Source: Calothrix sp. NIES-2098 (lineage in GTDB: Bacteria; Cyanobacteriota; Cyanobacteriia; Cyanobacteriales; Nostocaceae). From it: a stretch of 64,000 nucleotides of DNA. Of the stretch, positions 17,834 to 27,153 are shown in pieces; within the stretch, counting starts at the first letter, position 1; every line of letters begins with the position of its first letter. The notes under the pieces are model-generated. The model worked only from the letters and a program-made list of their open reading frames with translations. It was not told the DNA's origin and made no database searches. Location: positions 7,195,001 to 7,259,000 of the forward strand of contig AP018172.1 in NCBI GenBank assembly GCA_002368175.1, in the 5' to 3' direction. The translations under genes were made by a program, and so were the position numbers.

Positions 17834-18493
17834 GTGCTGAAATCACTAGACAGTTTTAAACAGCACCTCATTATTTTTACTCGCTATCCAGAACCTGGGA
17901 AGACAAAAACCCGACTGATACCAGCTTTAGGTGAGTTTGGTGCTGCTAATCTTCAAAAGCAGATGACCGAACATACATTACTTCAGGTTAAAGAATTGCA
18001 AAACATAACTGGCATATCTTGTGAAGTGCGGTTTGCAGGCGGAAGTTTACAACTAATGCAGAATTGGCTGGGGTTGGCTTTGATTTACAATTCCCAAGGT
18101 GAAGGGGATTTAGGCGAACGAATGAGGCGATCGCTTTTTGATGCCTTTCAATCTGGTATGGAACAAGTAATAATAATTGGCACAGATTGTCCAGAAGTCA
18201 ATTCTCAGCTTTTAGGCAGTGCTTTTGAGCAGCTACACACGTGCGATCTTGTCTTAGGCCCAGCAGTCGATGGTGGTTATTACTTGATTGGTTTGCGTCA
18301 GTTAATTCCAGAATTATTCGCTAACATCGATTGGGGAACTCCTCAAGTATTGCAACAAACCGTAGACATCGCTCAAAAGCTTGATTTATCCCATACTTAT
18401 TTACCTTTTTTGAGTGATGTTGACTATCCTGAAGATTTGCACATTTGGGAGCAAACTGTGAAAAGCAAAGTTGGCAAGTTGAGAAATCAGTGA
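17834..18493 (+). CDS. TIGR04282-family (DUF2064) nucleotidyl/glycosyl transferase
   Basis: A 219-residue GT-A-fold protein of the TIGR04282 family (annotated as arsenosugar biosynthesis-type glycosyltransferase; related to CofC/MobA nucleotidyltransferases). Visible motifs are FTRYPEPGKTKTRL (phosphate-binding loop, about residues 15-28), GDLGERM, IGTDCPEV with the metal-binding Asp, and DGGYYLIGL. The frame opens at GTG 17834, 31 bases after the fusion gene, in the same orientation. In the hps context it could supply or transfer an activated sugar; its true substrate is unknown. Confidence 0.78.
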   Translation: MLKSLDSFKQHLIIFTRYPEPGKTKTRLIPALGEFGAANLQKQMTEHTLLQVKELQNITGISCEVRFAGGSLQLMQNWLGLALIYNSQGEGDLGERMRRSLFDAFQSGMEQVIIIGTDCPEVNSQLLGSAFEQLHTCDLVLGPAVDGGYYLIGLRQLIPELFANIDWGTPQVLQQTVDIAQKLDLSHTYLPFLSDVDYPEDLHIWEQTVKSKVGKLRNQ

Positions 18494-18822
18494 TACTAAG
18501 GTTGGATTAGAGAGGTTCCAGATAACTTTCCTCGAATAACTAGTATTTTATAGTACTAAGTAACTTCTGAGGACACTGAGAATTACAGATGCTACCGTGG
18601 TGTAGTTTTATTCCAAAAGGCAGAACACTTCTGGCTGCTGGCAATTCTTAACAGTAAGCAGTTTTGATTTCATCTCCAAACGGAATAGGCAATTGAGCGC
18701 CGCTATTCTGTAATTTTGTTGCATCTGCCTTTTGTTGCCATATAACAAGTAGGGTTATGGGAACAATATTCAAGTAACTTTATATAGGACAAACACTCCG
18801 ACTTATCAAGATCCGAACAACT
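18494..18822. other. Intergenic region before hpsJ, nothing recognised
   Basis: About 330 bases without a reading frame, clear terminator or repeat. It probably contains the hpsJ promoter. Confidence 0.4.
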
Positions 18823-19668
18823 ATGGTGAACCGTTTTACTTCTGCGAATGCTGCCCTGACATTAAAGGTAGTGGGCATAATCTTAATTTTGTCCTTTTTG
18901 CTAGACTTTTTGCTGCTGTTGTTACCCTTTCAACCAACCGATCGAGCATGGCAAATTAATCTGGCGACAAGTCTTGTAGATCGGGGAATTGTGCCTTTGG
19001 TAGGTATAGGGATGCTGTTCGCAGCTTATGGAATTGAAAGTGCTAGTGATAGCGATCGCGCCCCTACTCTAGACGTTAGATTTCCAGTGCTGGTATTATC
19101 AAGTATCTTAGGGTTGTTATTCTTGCTAATTTTTCCCCTGCATCTCAATAATGTGAATCAAGCTAAAAATCAAGCACTGAATCAAATTACTCAAGAAGCA
19201 GATCAGGCAGAAAATCAACTAAACAGTCGCTTTTCCCAATTACAAGCACAACTGAATACTGAGCAAGGAAAAGCGCAATTAGATCAGCTACGGAACCAAA
19301 CCAAAGCTCAGTTGACAGAAATACTCAAAGACGAGCAGAAATATAAGCAAGCACTTGAAAGTCCGCAAATCCCTCCTGCGGTAAAAGATGTGCTCAAGAA
19401 AGCTAAAGCAGATCCTAAAGCTTTGGATAAAGCGATTGAACAACAAACAGATATTCAGGCGCTACGCAATCAACAGTTGAGCCAAGTCCGCCAGCGTAGG
19501 GAAGATGCTGAAAAACAAGCCAAAGACAACGCTTGGAAATCTGGACTGCGAACTGGTATTAGCAGTTTGCTGTTATCAATTGGTTACATAATTATCGGTT
19601 GGACAGGATTAAAAGGTATGGGTACTTTACAAGGTGGTGGACGCCGCAAAACCCCTGCTCCACGCTAG
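18823..19668 (+). CDS. hpsJ: HpsJ-family membrane protein
   Basis: A 281-residue membrane protein matching the HpsJ family of hormogonium polysaccharide loci. Hydrophobic segments lie at about residues 13-35, 55-70 and 88-107, followed by a long charged coiled-coil region (about 110-240, rich in Gln, Lys, Asp, with heptad-like spacing), then a final membrane segment (about 243-262) and a short basic tail. Two membrane anchors around a coiled coil suggest a scaffold between cytoplasm or periplasm and membrane-bound polysaccharide enzymes. The molecular function is not known for the family. Confidence 0.75.
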   Translation: MVNRFTSANAALTLKVVGIILILSFLLDFLLLLLPFQPTDRAWQINLATSLVDRGIVPLVGIGMLFAAYGIESASDSDRAPTLDVRFPVLVLSSILGLLFLLIFPLHLNNVNQAKNQALNQITQEADQAENQLNSRFSQLQAQLNTEQGKAQLDQLRNQTKAQLTEILKDEQKYKQALESPQIPPAVKDVLKKAKADPKALDKAIEQQTDIQALRNQQLSQVRQRREDAEKQAKDNAWKSGLRTGISSLLLSIGYIIIGWTGLKGMGTLQGGGRRKTPAPR

Positions 19669-19750
19669 ACAATTTTTTCACAGCAGTAAAACAAATAAAA
19701 TATTTATTGTTGACTCTCCGTGTGAATTCTACGGATACGCTGCGCGAACG

Positions 19751-19791
19751 CCAGCCCCCATAATCCTAATAACCACCAAGATGGGGGCTGG
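19751..19791 (+). terminator. Perfect 11-bp hairpin downstream of hpsJ
   Basis: CCAGCCCCCAT (19751-19761) pairs perfectly with ATGGGGGCTGG (19781-19791). The sequence just before it (TACGGATACGCTGCGCGAACG) is of a type often found in cyanobacterial interspersed repeats, so the hairpin may be part of a repeat that serves as a terminator. The following bases are AT-rich but not a clean T-run. Confidence 0.55.
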
Positions 19792-19909
19792 AATTAAAGT
19801 TAATACCGCTATTTGAGAATTCTGAATTTGAGATTGATTAATCAAGCTACTAGGAATTAGCCAATTTATAGCTTGAGAAAATTAAAATATTTTTACTCAG
19901 AGTTTTATA

Positions 19910-20785
19910 ATGTTCTCAATTTATATACTGACATATAACGAAGAATTAGATATTGCCGCTTGCATAGAGTCAGCAATGCTATCGGATGACATTATTGTTG
20001 TCGATTCATGCAGTAGCGATCGCACTGTAGAAATTGCCAATCGCTATCCTATCCGCATCGTTCAACACCCTTTTGAAAGCCACGGACGTCAACGTACTTG
20101 GATGCTAGAGTCTATTCTGCCAAAGCACGAATGGGTCTATATTCTAGAAGCCGATGAGCGCATGACACCAGAACTGTTTGCCGAATGCGAACAAGCAACT
20201 CAGCATCCAGACTACATTGGCTACTATGTTGCCGAACGTGTGATGTTTATGAATCGTTGGATTCGCTATAGTACCCAATATCCACGTTACCAGATGCGCC
20301 TTTTCCGTCATGGTAAAGTTTGGTTCACAGATTATGGTCATACGGAGCGAGAGGTTTGTAATGGTGCAACTAGCTTTCTAAAAGAAACCTACCCCCATTA
20401 CACTTGTAGCAAGGGCTTGAGCCGTTGGATTGATAAACACAACCGCTACTCTACAGATGAAGCCGCAGAAACATTACATCAAATTGAACAAGGTAGTGTT
20501 AACTGGCGAGATTTATTTTTTGGTAAGTCAGAAGTGGAAAGACGCCGCGCCTTGAAAGACTTATCTTTGCGTTTACCTGCTAGACCGATTATACGCTTCT
20601 TTTATATGTATTTTTTGTTGGGTGGCTTTTTAGATGGACGTGCTGGAATCGCTTGGTGTACATTACAGGCACTCTATGAATATTTAATTTTGCTCAAAGT
20701 TTGGGAAATGAAGCACGCACCCGTACCCAGCTTAGATACACAAACATCTGTTATAGAACAAAATACAAAGGCTGATGTCGCCTGA
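19910..20785 (+). CDS. GT2 glycosyltransferase (WaaE/KdtX-like)
   Basis: A 291-residue family-2 glycosyltransferase of the LPS core beta-glucosyltransferase-like group: SIYILTYNEELDIAACIES, IIVVDSCSSDRT and EADERM as the metal/substrate motif. A GGFLDGRAGI segment near the C-terminus is typical of this subgroup. It has a short hydrophobic stretch near residues 227-250. It is the last gene of the hps run and is unlike the other GTs here, so it probably forms a different linkage. Confidence 0.8.
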   Translation: MFSIYILTYNEELDIAACIESAMLSDDIIVVDSCSSDRTVEIANRYPIRIVQHPFESHGRQRTWMLESILPKHEWVYILEADERMTPELFAECEQATQHPDYIGYYVAERVMFMNRWIRYSTQYPRYQMRLFRHGKVWFTDYGHTEREVCNGATSFLKETYPHYTCSKGLSRWIDKHNRYSTDEAAETLHQIEQGSVNWRDLFFGKSEVERRRALKDLSLRLPARPIIRFFYMYFLLGGFLDGRAGIAWCTLQALYEYLILLKVWEMKHAPVPSLDTQTSVIEQNTKADVA

Positions 20786-21368
20786 GTACATCCTGAGATA
20801 ATTGCGATCTTGATATTTGCTGGCTCAACCAAATGGCTGAGGATGTTCATCGTAGTTATGTTAAATTAATATTTTTATATAATTTTATTAGCAAAATTTC
20901 TCTTCCTAGGTTGAGAGATATTAAAAAGATAAACGGCTCTTTAGACAGTCTGCTCGTACTTTCATAACTATGAGTCGCTTTTGATTACACGCAGTAAAAT
21001 TAGTATAAAGAGGAGATTTGCAATAATTATTTACAATTTTTATAAACAAAAGTAACATCATCTGAGACTAATCAGCCGTGATTGTCACAAGTGGTTAGAT
21101 CAAATCTATTTGAGTTTGCCTTTTGTTCATCCAGCGGCTCAAGCTTCCAATATACAACCTAGATACGGAGCAGCTTTTTACAAGGTTGCTTAGGTCATCA
21201 GGGTAATTAAGCGCAAGTTTATCAACAAGTGATATTACCTGTAATGCAGAAAAGCTCCGTATTTTCGGCAAGGAATGGGTATTTTCGTAACTGTGGTTAA
21301 ACTGCTAGTGACGCTGATGGTAACTTGCGCTTTAAGTAGGGTCTCTTTGGGTTAACGAAGATGTTGGT
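20786..21368. other. Intergenic region with a candidate structured RNA
   Basis: About 580 bases without a gene. The part at 21100-21275 is rich in complementary segments, including a long-range stem (21163-21171 with 21254-21262) enclosing a second stem (21199-21207 with 21234-21241). Nothing else was recognised. Confidence 0.5.
21163..21262 (+). ncRNA. Candidate structured RNA or leader upstream of the DUF502 gene
   Basis: The arms ATACGGAGC (21163-21171) and GCTCCGTAT (21254-21262) are perfectly complementary, and the flanking CTTTTT/AAAAG extend the pairing with a bulge. Inside, CAGGGTAAT (21199-21207) pairs with ATTACCTG (21234-21241). It ends about 105 bases before the next start codon. 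It could be an independent RNA or a 5' leader; no known family was recognised. Confidence 0.3.
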
Positions 21369-22133
21369 ATGAATACTGATAACAAAAGTTCCACTAGCCT
21401 AAACAAGGAGAATAGGGACTTGGTAATTAATCGACTAAAACAGGACTTAAAAAATGACCTGATTGCCGGCTTGTTGGTGATAATTCCACTAGCAACTACG
21501 ATCTGGCTAACTATTACCATTGCTATTTGGGTAATCAATTTTCTTACCCAAGTTCCCAAACAATTGAATCCCTTTGAGGGACTGCATCCTATACTAGTAA
21601 ATATACTGAATTTAGCAGTAGGATTAGCTGTACCACTGCTAAGTATTTTGTTGATTGGGTTGATGGCTAGAAATATTGTAGGGCGGTGGTTATTAGATTT
21701 TGGCGAACAGGTATTACAGGCAATTCCTTTAGCCGGGCAGGTATACAAAACCCTGAAACAGCTTTTAGAAACACTCCTCAAAGATTCTCCTGGTAAATTT
21801 CGGCGTGTAATTTTGCTAGAGTATCCCAGGCGAGGAGTATGGGCGATCGCTTTTGTCACAGGCATCATCAGCAGTGATATTCAAGCTCAAATGTCTCGTC
21901 CGATGTTGAGCGTTTTTATCCCCACAACGCCAAATCCCACAACCGGATGGTATGCCATCGTTCCTGAAGATGAGGTGGTGAACCTGTCAATGTCCATAGA
22001 AGATGCTTTTAAAATAGTAGTCTCTGGTGGTATTGTCGCCCCGAATACAACCCTATCAACCCTTGAAACAAAGTCAGAGATCGTTCCCTTAGTAGAAAAT
22101 TCTCATCTCTCAGACAAAGTTACCAGCAAATAG
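21369..22133 (+). CDS. DUF502 membrane protein
   Basis: A 254-residue protein of the DUF502 family, conserved in cyanobacteria, plastids (COV/LCV-like plant proteins) and other bacteria. Two membrane helices are visible (about residues 33-55 and 75-100), followed by the family signature GLMARNIVGRWLLDFGEQVLQAIPLAGQVYKTLKQLLE and a soluble domain containing EYPRRGVWAIAFVTG and FIPTTPNPTTGWYAIVPEDEV. Function is unknown; in plants relatives affect vascular patterning. It is followed by nusB after 96 bases on the same strand and may be co-transcribed. Confidence 0.9.
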   Translation: MNTDNKSSTSLNKENRDLVINRLKQDLKNDLIAGLLVIIPLATTIWLTITIAIWVINFLTQVPKQLNPFEGLHPILVNILNLAVGLAVPLLSILLIGLMARNIVGRWLLDFGEQVLQAIPLAGQVYKTLKQLLETLLKDSPGKFRRVILLEYPRRGVWAIAFVTGIISSDIQAQMSRPMLSVFIPTTPNPTTGWYAIVPEDEVVNLSMSIEDAFKIVVSGGIVAPNTTLSTLETKSEIVPLVENSHLSDKVTSK

Positions 22134-22229
22134 ATAATATGGTTGTCTGACCGTGCGAAAATCTACTGACTTCTAACTCTATATCTTTCTACTGTTATTC
22201 AGTCTTTAATTCATTCCTACTTTACTTTT

Positions 22230-22862
22230 ATGCAAGACCGTAAACCCCAGCAACTTGCTCGCGAACTAGCGCTGTTAAGCCTCAGCCAGTTGCCTGTTAA
22301 CCCCAAGAAATTGACAGAAGAACATCTACCCAAATTAGTACTAGCAGCAGTACGCACCTTGAGATCCGAAGTCCAAGATACGTTGGATAATGCTGCTGGC
22401 GAACTGCAACGCAGCCACGATCGCATCTTAAGCAGTCAAACTCGTGCTTCTGATCTGAATACCGCTAGAACCATGCTACAAGAGGCGATCGCAGCTACTC
22501 AAACAGCTATCAATCAACTCGGTGCAGCAGTAGAGTTTCCGGAGTTGATTCAACTGGCAAATCAGGACAAGACAGTCAGCAGATATGCGATTCAAATTGT
22601 CAAGACAGTCAGCGAAGAACGAAATGCGATCGACGAACAAATTACTGCTGCCTTGGTAGATTGGCAAGTTGCACGCCTTGCCCAAATAGATCGGGATATT
22701 CTCCGCATAGCTGTGGCAGAAATGTTGTTTTTAGACTTGCCTGATAGTGTAGCCATCAACGAAGCTGTAGAACTAGCCAAACGCTACAGTGGAGATGAAG
22801 GTCATCGCTTTATTAATGGCGTTCTGCGCCGAGTCACAGAACGAAAAAAGACTACTGCATAG
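22230..22862 (+). CDS. nusB: Transcription antitermination factor NusB
   Basis: NusB binds boxA of rRNA leader transcripts with NusE (S10) to prevent early termination. This 210-residue form has the N-terminal RKPQQLARELALLSLSQL segment and the C-terminal helical core with DRDILRIAVAEMLFLDLPDSVAINEAVELAKRYSGDEGHRFINGVLRRV, the conserved NusB signature. A central insertion of about 60 residues makes it longer than the E. coli protein (139 residues), as is usual in cyanobacteria. ftsY follows after 170 bases. Confidence 0.95.
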   Translation: MQDRKPQQLARELALLSLSQLPVNPKKLTEEHLPKLVLAAVRTLRSEVQDTLDNAAGELQRSHDRILSSQTRASDLNTARTMLQEAIAATQTAINQLGAAVEFPELIQLANQDKTVSRYAIQIVKTVSEERNAIDEQITAALVDWQVARLAQIDRDILRIAVAEMLFLDLPDSVAINEAVELAKRYSGDEGHRFINGVLRRVTERKKTTA

Positions 22863-22888
22863 CCTTTTCTTGAAACGAAAGCGACTGC

Positions 22889-23012
22889 TATGAGTGCTAA
22901 GTTGTGAGTTAAGAATGAGAAATTAGAAGTGAGGACATCCTGGCGGTTTTCACACCAAAAACAAGTCAGGAGTTAAATTAAACTCATAACTTATAACTCA
23001 TACTTACGTAAC
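22889..23012. repeat. Degenerate GAGTTA/ACTCATAA intergenic repeat
   Basis: Between nusB and ftsY, GTGAGTTAAGAATGAG-like sequence is partly mirrored by CTCATAACTTATAACTCAT about 80 bases on. Such degenerate inverted or tandem pieces are frequent between genes in Nostocales. No function can be assigned. Confidence 0.4.
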
Positions 23013-23032
23013 AACTAATATCACTAGCTGCA

Positions 23033-24709
23033 ATGGTTTTTAATTGGTTCCGCCGTCAACATAACGAATCCTCTGAAATTCCTGCCCAACAACAGCAGGA
23101 AGAAACTCCTCCTACCCCAGAACCCCAACCAGAAACAGCCGAAACGTCAACAGCAGAAACTACACCAGAGACAACGGCAGATTTGTTAGCTTTTGCTAAA
23201 GCTGCTTATAAAAATATCCAGCAAAAACAGCAATCTCAAGCAGTTGAGCAAGAGCCAGCAGCAGAAGTTGAAATTGAAACTGCATCATCAGCAGCATCAC
23301 CAGAATTAGATGCATCTGTTAGCGAAGCTATTACAGAAGAACCTGCTGAAGTTGCAGAAACTACACCAAGCTTAAACGTAGATGCAACTGTTGGCGAAAC
23401 ATTGGCTGAGGAAGTACATGCGATAGAAGAAAGTACAGCTACTTCTGCTTCCGATATTACTGAAACACCAGAGAATGTCATAGAAACAGCAGCCAGCGAA
23501 TCTGTTAGTATCCCAGAAGCAGAACAGCCAACAATAGCAGCAAACTTATCGTTCTTGGAAAGGGCGGCGGCGGAACGACAAGCAAAGCAGGAAAGACTCA
23601 TAGCTAGCGCCATTGAAGTACCAGAACCTGAGATAGTACAGCCAGCGGCTACTACCTCAACCACTGTCACGCCCCAGACAACAGAAGAAAATACTGGATT
23701 GGCTTTTGATGAAGGGTTTGTCTGGTCAGCAGAAATCTTAGCAGCCCAAGGTCGGCGTGCAGAGGATATTTCTATTGAAGAAATTACCTGGCTGAAAAAG
23801 TTACGCCAAGGGTTAGATAAAACTCGGCGGAGTATACTGAACCAACTCAAGTCAATTGTTGGTCAGGGGCCACTCAACCAAGCTGCTGTAGCGGAAATTG
23901 AAGCTTTGCTCCTGCAAGCCGATGTGGGTGTGGAAGCTACAGATTTAATTATCAGTTCCCTACAGAAAAAATTACGAGAGGAAGTTACTCCTCCAGAAGA
24001 AGCGATCGCTTACCTCAAACAAATTCTGCGGGATATGCTGGATAGTCCAGTACAAAAAAATTACAAACCGAGTTTTGCTCCGGAGAAAGACACCCTAAAT
24101 ATTTGGTTGATTACTGGTGTTAATGGCGCAGGTAAAACTACTACGATTGGTAAAATCGCTCACCTCGCACAAAAATCAGGTTATAACTGCTTGATTGGTG
24201 CAGCAGATACCTTCCGTGCCGCCGCTGTAGAACAGGTAAAGGTTTGGGGTAATCGTAGTGGTGTAGAAGTCATTTCCAATCCTGGTAAAAATACAGATCC
24301 AGCCGCCGTGGTGTTTGATGCGATCGCAGCTGCTCAAGCTAGATATACGGAATTACTTCTGGTTGATACCGCAGGACGACTGCAAAACAAGAAAAACTTA
24401 ATGGACGAACTCACGAAAATTCGTCGGATTATTGACAAGAAAGCGCCTAATGCCAAAATCGAATCTCTCTTGGTTCTAGACTCTACTTTAGGTCAAAATG
24501 GATTGCGCCAAGCTGAAGTATTCTCCCAAGCTGCCCAACTCAGTGGTGTGGTATTAACTAAGCTGGATGGTACTGCTAAAGGAGGTGTAGCGCTGGCTGT
24601 GGTGCAACAGCTTGGTTTACCAATTCGCTTTATCGGTGCTGGTGAAGGAATTGAGGATCTACGTCCCTTTTCTAGTTACGAATTTGTCGAAGCTCTCTTG
24701 AGTGGCTGA
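23033..24709 (+). CDS. ftsY: Signal recognition particle receptor FtsY
   Basis: SRP-docking GTPase that delivers ribosome-nascent chain complexes to the membrane. After a short MVFNWFRRQ amphipathic start comes a very acidic, Glu/Ala/Thr/Pro-rich A domain to about residue 245, then the N domain and the G domain with G1 GVNGAGKTTT (about residue 362), DTFRAAA, DTAGRLQ and TKLDGTAKGG. At 558 residues the A domain is longer than in E. coli relative to total length; it is low in complexity and hydrophilic. A long imperfect hairpin follows the stop. Confidence 0.96.
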   Translation: MVFNWFRRQHNESSEIPAQQQQEETPPTPEPQPETAETSTAETTPETTADLLAFAKAAYKNIQQKQQSQAVEQEPAAEVEIETASSAASPELDASVSEAITEEPAEVAETTPSLNVDATVGETLAEEVHAIEESTATSASDITETPENVIETAASESVSIPEAEQPTIAANLSFLERAAAERQAKQERLIASAIEVPEPEIVQPAATTSTTVTPQTTEENTGLAFDEGFVWSAEILAAQGRRAEDISIEEITWLKKLRQGLDKTRRSILNQLKSIVGQGPLNQAAVAEIEALLLQADVGVEATDLIISSLQKKLREEVTPPEEAIAYLKQILRDMLDSPVQKNYKPSFAPEKDTLNIWLITGVNGAGKTTTIGKIAHLAQKSGYNCLIGAADTFRAAAVEQVKVWGNRSGVEVISNPGKNTDPAAVVFDAIAAAQARYTELLLVDTAGRLQNKKNLMDELTKIRRIIDKKAPNAKIESLLVLDSTLGQNGLRQAEVFSQAAQLSGVVLTKLDGTAKGGVALAVVQQLGLPIRFIGAGEGIEDLRPFSSYEFVEALLSG

Positions 24710-25761
24710 TTTAAAATTTTGCAGTTAAGATTTTTCTTTGGAAACTAATAAATTGGGGACTTGCTGCTTTAGTGTCATCACTTAAATTCACTACTAATAC
24801 AGTACTGAAAAAAGCATAAGTCCTCAAATCATTAGTTTTTTATAAAATGTGGACTACCTTTGCTAGAATTCTACTCTAATCCTGTATTTTGACTCTCTAA
24901 TCAGGAGTTCCTAAATTCAGGATTACAGTATATTTGCGGCACGGAAAAATCTGTAGACTCTGCTATGGTGTTGTTTTTCGGGTTAGGTAGTTCCAAGCAA
25001 CTGATTACCTATAGGGTTTGTTAGTAATTATTACTTAGTTAGTTAAAGCGCGACTGACTTCCAGACAAAGCAACTTCCAGGAACGGTATGCATTAGTAGC
25101 CAGTCATCTGTAGAAACTCTTAAGTGTACGATCGGTCTCTACTGTTTATGAAATCCATGAATATTCTCTGCATAAAGTTTAAAGGTGTAAAATATGTTGA
25201 TTAAACTACAAAATTCTCTACGATCTCTGAGTGTCAAAATCTGAGGTAGGTGTTTACTCTTATGATGTGCGATCGCTCTTGGATAAATGTTTCTTTTGTC
25301 AAATCTGCTGTCTTTTCTTGACATTTTTTCTAGCCTTAAGGCTGAATAGCATTTCCTTGACTATTAACCTGCCAGTAGACCCTCAAACCCCTAGTAGCTC
25401 TGACCCCTCACCCCCAATAATCAACCTGGCAACGTAATATATTATTTTCCGTTAAAAGCATTTTTCTGTCGTCAGACATATAACTAAGTAATTAAGTGAT
25501 GAAAGAATCACGATTTTGCTAGTATCTGCAAGCAATGGCTGATTTCGACCCAGTAGTTTCTAAGGAAGAAGAGAGTACTTAAAATTGCTAACTTTAGTAA
25601 TAAATATCATAATCCAATGCAATACTTATATAATTTACAGCTTACGTCTTTCTACTCTTGCTAAAATGACAAATCTTGTCCCAATATGGTTTAGCAATGC
25701 CAAATCTAAAGGATTTATTCAGTAATTTCAAGTTTGCCTCTTTTAAAATGCAATAGTATCT
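24710..25761. other. 1.05-kb gene-free region with successive stem-loops
   Basis: After the ftsY inverted repeat comes a hairpin with arms 24879-24890 and 24913-24924, then another with TAGGTA (24984-24989) against TACCTA (25006-25011). The remainder to 25761 is AT-rich. A 68-codon frame at 25231-25437 has no coding character. An untranslated RNA gene within 24870-25120 is possible; no known RNA family was recognised. Confidence 0.45.
24742..24845 (+). terminator. Long inverted repeat downstream of ftsY
   Basis: The arms at 24742-24770 and 24808-24838 are complementary over about 27-29 bases with a few mismatches, with a central 37-base loop, and the right arm runs into a T-run (24835-24841). 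It could terminate ftsY transcription. The size is unusual for a simple terminator and may mark a small mobile palindromic element. Confidence 0.6.
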
Positions 25762-27153
25762 GTGATTGTGTCTCAACTGCCCTCTCAACCCACTGACAGT
25801 AATAATGGTGCTGCAACTGATGTCACTCCAGTCGTAGCGCTAAAAGAACTCGTGTCAAGGCTGCACCGGGAACAAAACAAAATTCAGGATTTGTTAAGTT
25901 CTTTAGGATTTGCCCTCAGAAGTTTCAATAATTTGAATCAATTTTTGGAGCTGATTCCGCTGATGGCAACTAGAGTCACAGATGGGGACGGCAGCGCCCT
26001 ATTTCTCTATAAACCAAACGGTCAAGTTAGATTAGAACAACTACACTGGCAAGATAGCGGTCAGCGTCGGAATATTCGTAAAGCTCTAGAAACTGCTACT
26101 AGCCAAATCACACTTGTACCAAATACTGCCCCGCTAGCAACCGCCACGGGAATTTTAGACGATCAAATGCATCGTTATTTGGGGCCAGATGTGCAAATTT
26201 TTGGCACGGCTATTTTGGTAAAACATACAGAACGGGGATGGCTATATGTTTTAAGTCGAGATCCAGAATATAGCTGGACAGAAACTCGACAAAAGTTAGT
26301 CCGGTTAGTGGCAGATCAAACCGCAGTTGCGATTGAAAACGATGAATTAGCAGTAGAACTTAAGAAAAAAGAACGTCTAGATCAAGAATTAGAAATTGGT
26401 GCAGAAATTCAGCGCCGACTCTTACCACGCCAATGCCCAATTATTCCGGGTGCTGCCTTGGCTGCACGTTGTAAACCTGCTAATCGTGTCGGTGGAGATT
26501 ACTACGACTTTATTCCCACCAATCAAAATCAGATTCAGCTAAATCCCAAAACTGGTTTAGAAACAGGGCCTTTGGGTTTAGTAATTGGGGATGTCATGGG
26601 TAAAGGTGTCCCCGCCGGGTTGATTATGACAATGATGCGGGGGATGTTGCGAGGAGAAGTATTGCATGGTAATTCCCCGTCAAAAATTCTGCAAAACTTA
26701 AATCGAGTCATGTATGCGGATTTAGAAAATTCTCACCGCTTTGTGACGTTATTTTATTCAGAATATAACCCCCAAACCAGAATTTTATCTTACAGCAATG
26801 CTGCCCATAACCCACCTTTGTGGTGGCACGCAGCCACAAAAACTGTAACTCGGTTAGATACTCTGGGAATGTTGATTGGTTTAGATGCGAATAGTCAATA
26901 TGAAGATGCCCAGGCACAACTAGAACCTGGGGATACAGTTATTTATTATACAGATGGCTTAACTGATGCCGCAGCAGCAGGAGGCGATCGCTTCGATGAA
27001 GAAAACTTTGTTGCTAGCTTCAGCGCTGCTTGTAGATATTGTGATGGGCCAGAAGAGATTGTAGATTACTTATTTGACCAAGTACAGCAATTCATCGGTG
27101 ATGATAAACAAAACACCGATGATATGACACTTGTGGTTTTACAAATTGAATAG
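25762..27153 (+). CDS. GAF-domain PP2C-type serine phosphatase (RsbU/SpoIIE-like)
   Basis: A 463-residue cytosolic regulator. A GAF-like sensor domain lies at about residues 45-195, followed by a coiled linker (KKKERLDQELEIGAEIQRRLLP) and a SpoIIE/PP2C phosphatase domain from about 220 to the end. Metal-binding acidic motifs are visible: GGDYYDF, GDVMGKGVPAGL, YYTDGLTDA and NTDDMTLVVLQ. Such enzymes dephosphorylate anti-sigma-factor antagonists or other phosphoproteins in partner-switching pathways. The frame opens with GTG 25762; a second GTG is two codons on. No STAS or anti-sigma kinase gene is next to it, so its partner is elsewhere. Confidence 0.88.
   Translation: MIVSQLPSQPTDSNNGAATDVTPVVALKELVSRLHREQNKIQDLLSSLGFALRSFNNLNQFLELIPLMATRVTDGDGSALFLYKPNGQVRLEQLHWQDSGQRRNIRKALETATSQITLVPNTAPLATATGILDDQMHRYLGPDVQIFGTAILVKHTERGWLYVLSRDPEYSWTETRQKLVRLVADQTAVAIENDELAVELKKKERLDQELEIGAEIQRRLLPRQCPIIPGAALAARCKPANRVGGDYYDFIPTNQNQIQLNPKTGLETGPLGLVIGDVMGKGVPAGLIMTMMRGMLRGEVLHGNSPSKILQNLNRVMYADLENSHRFVTLFYSEYNPQTRILSYSNAAHNPPLWWHAATKTVTRLDTLGMLIGLDANSQYEDAQAQLEPGDTVIYYTDGLTDAAAAGGDRFDEENFVASFSAACRYCDGPEEIVDYLFDQVQQFIGDDKQNTDDMTLVVLQIE

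Noticed and set aside
24842..25120. 6S RNA or RNase P RNA gene
   Set aside because: Hairpins are present but no sequence signature of either RNA could be recognised; left as a candidate region only.
25231..25437. A 68-codon frame in the gap before the RsbU-like gene
   Set aside because: Composition is not protein-like, it overlaps a palindromic AGCCTTAAGGCT, and there is no ribosome site.
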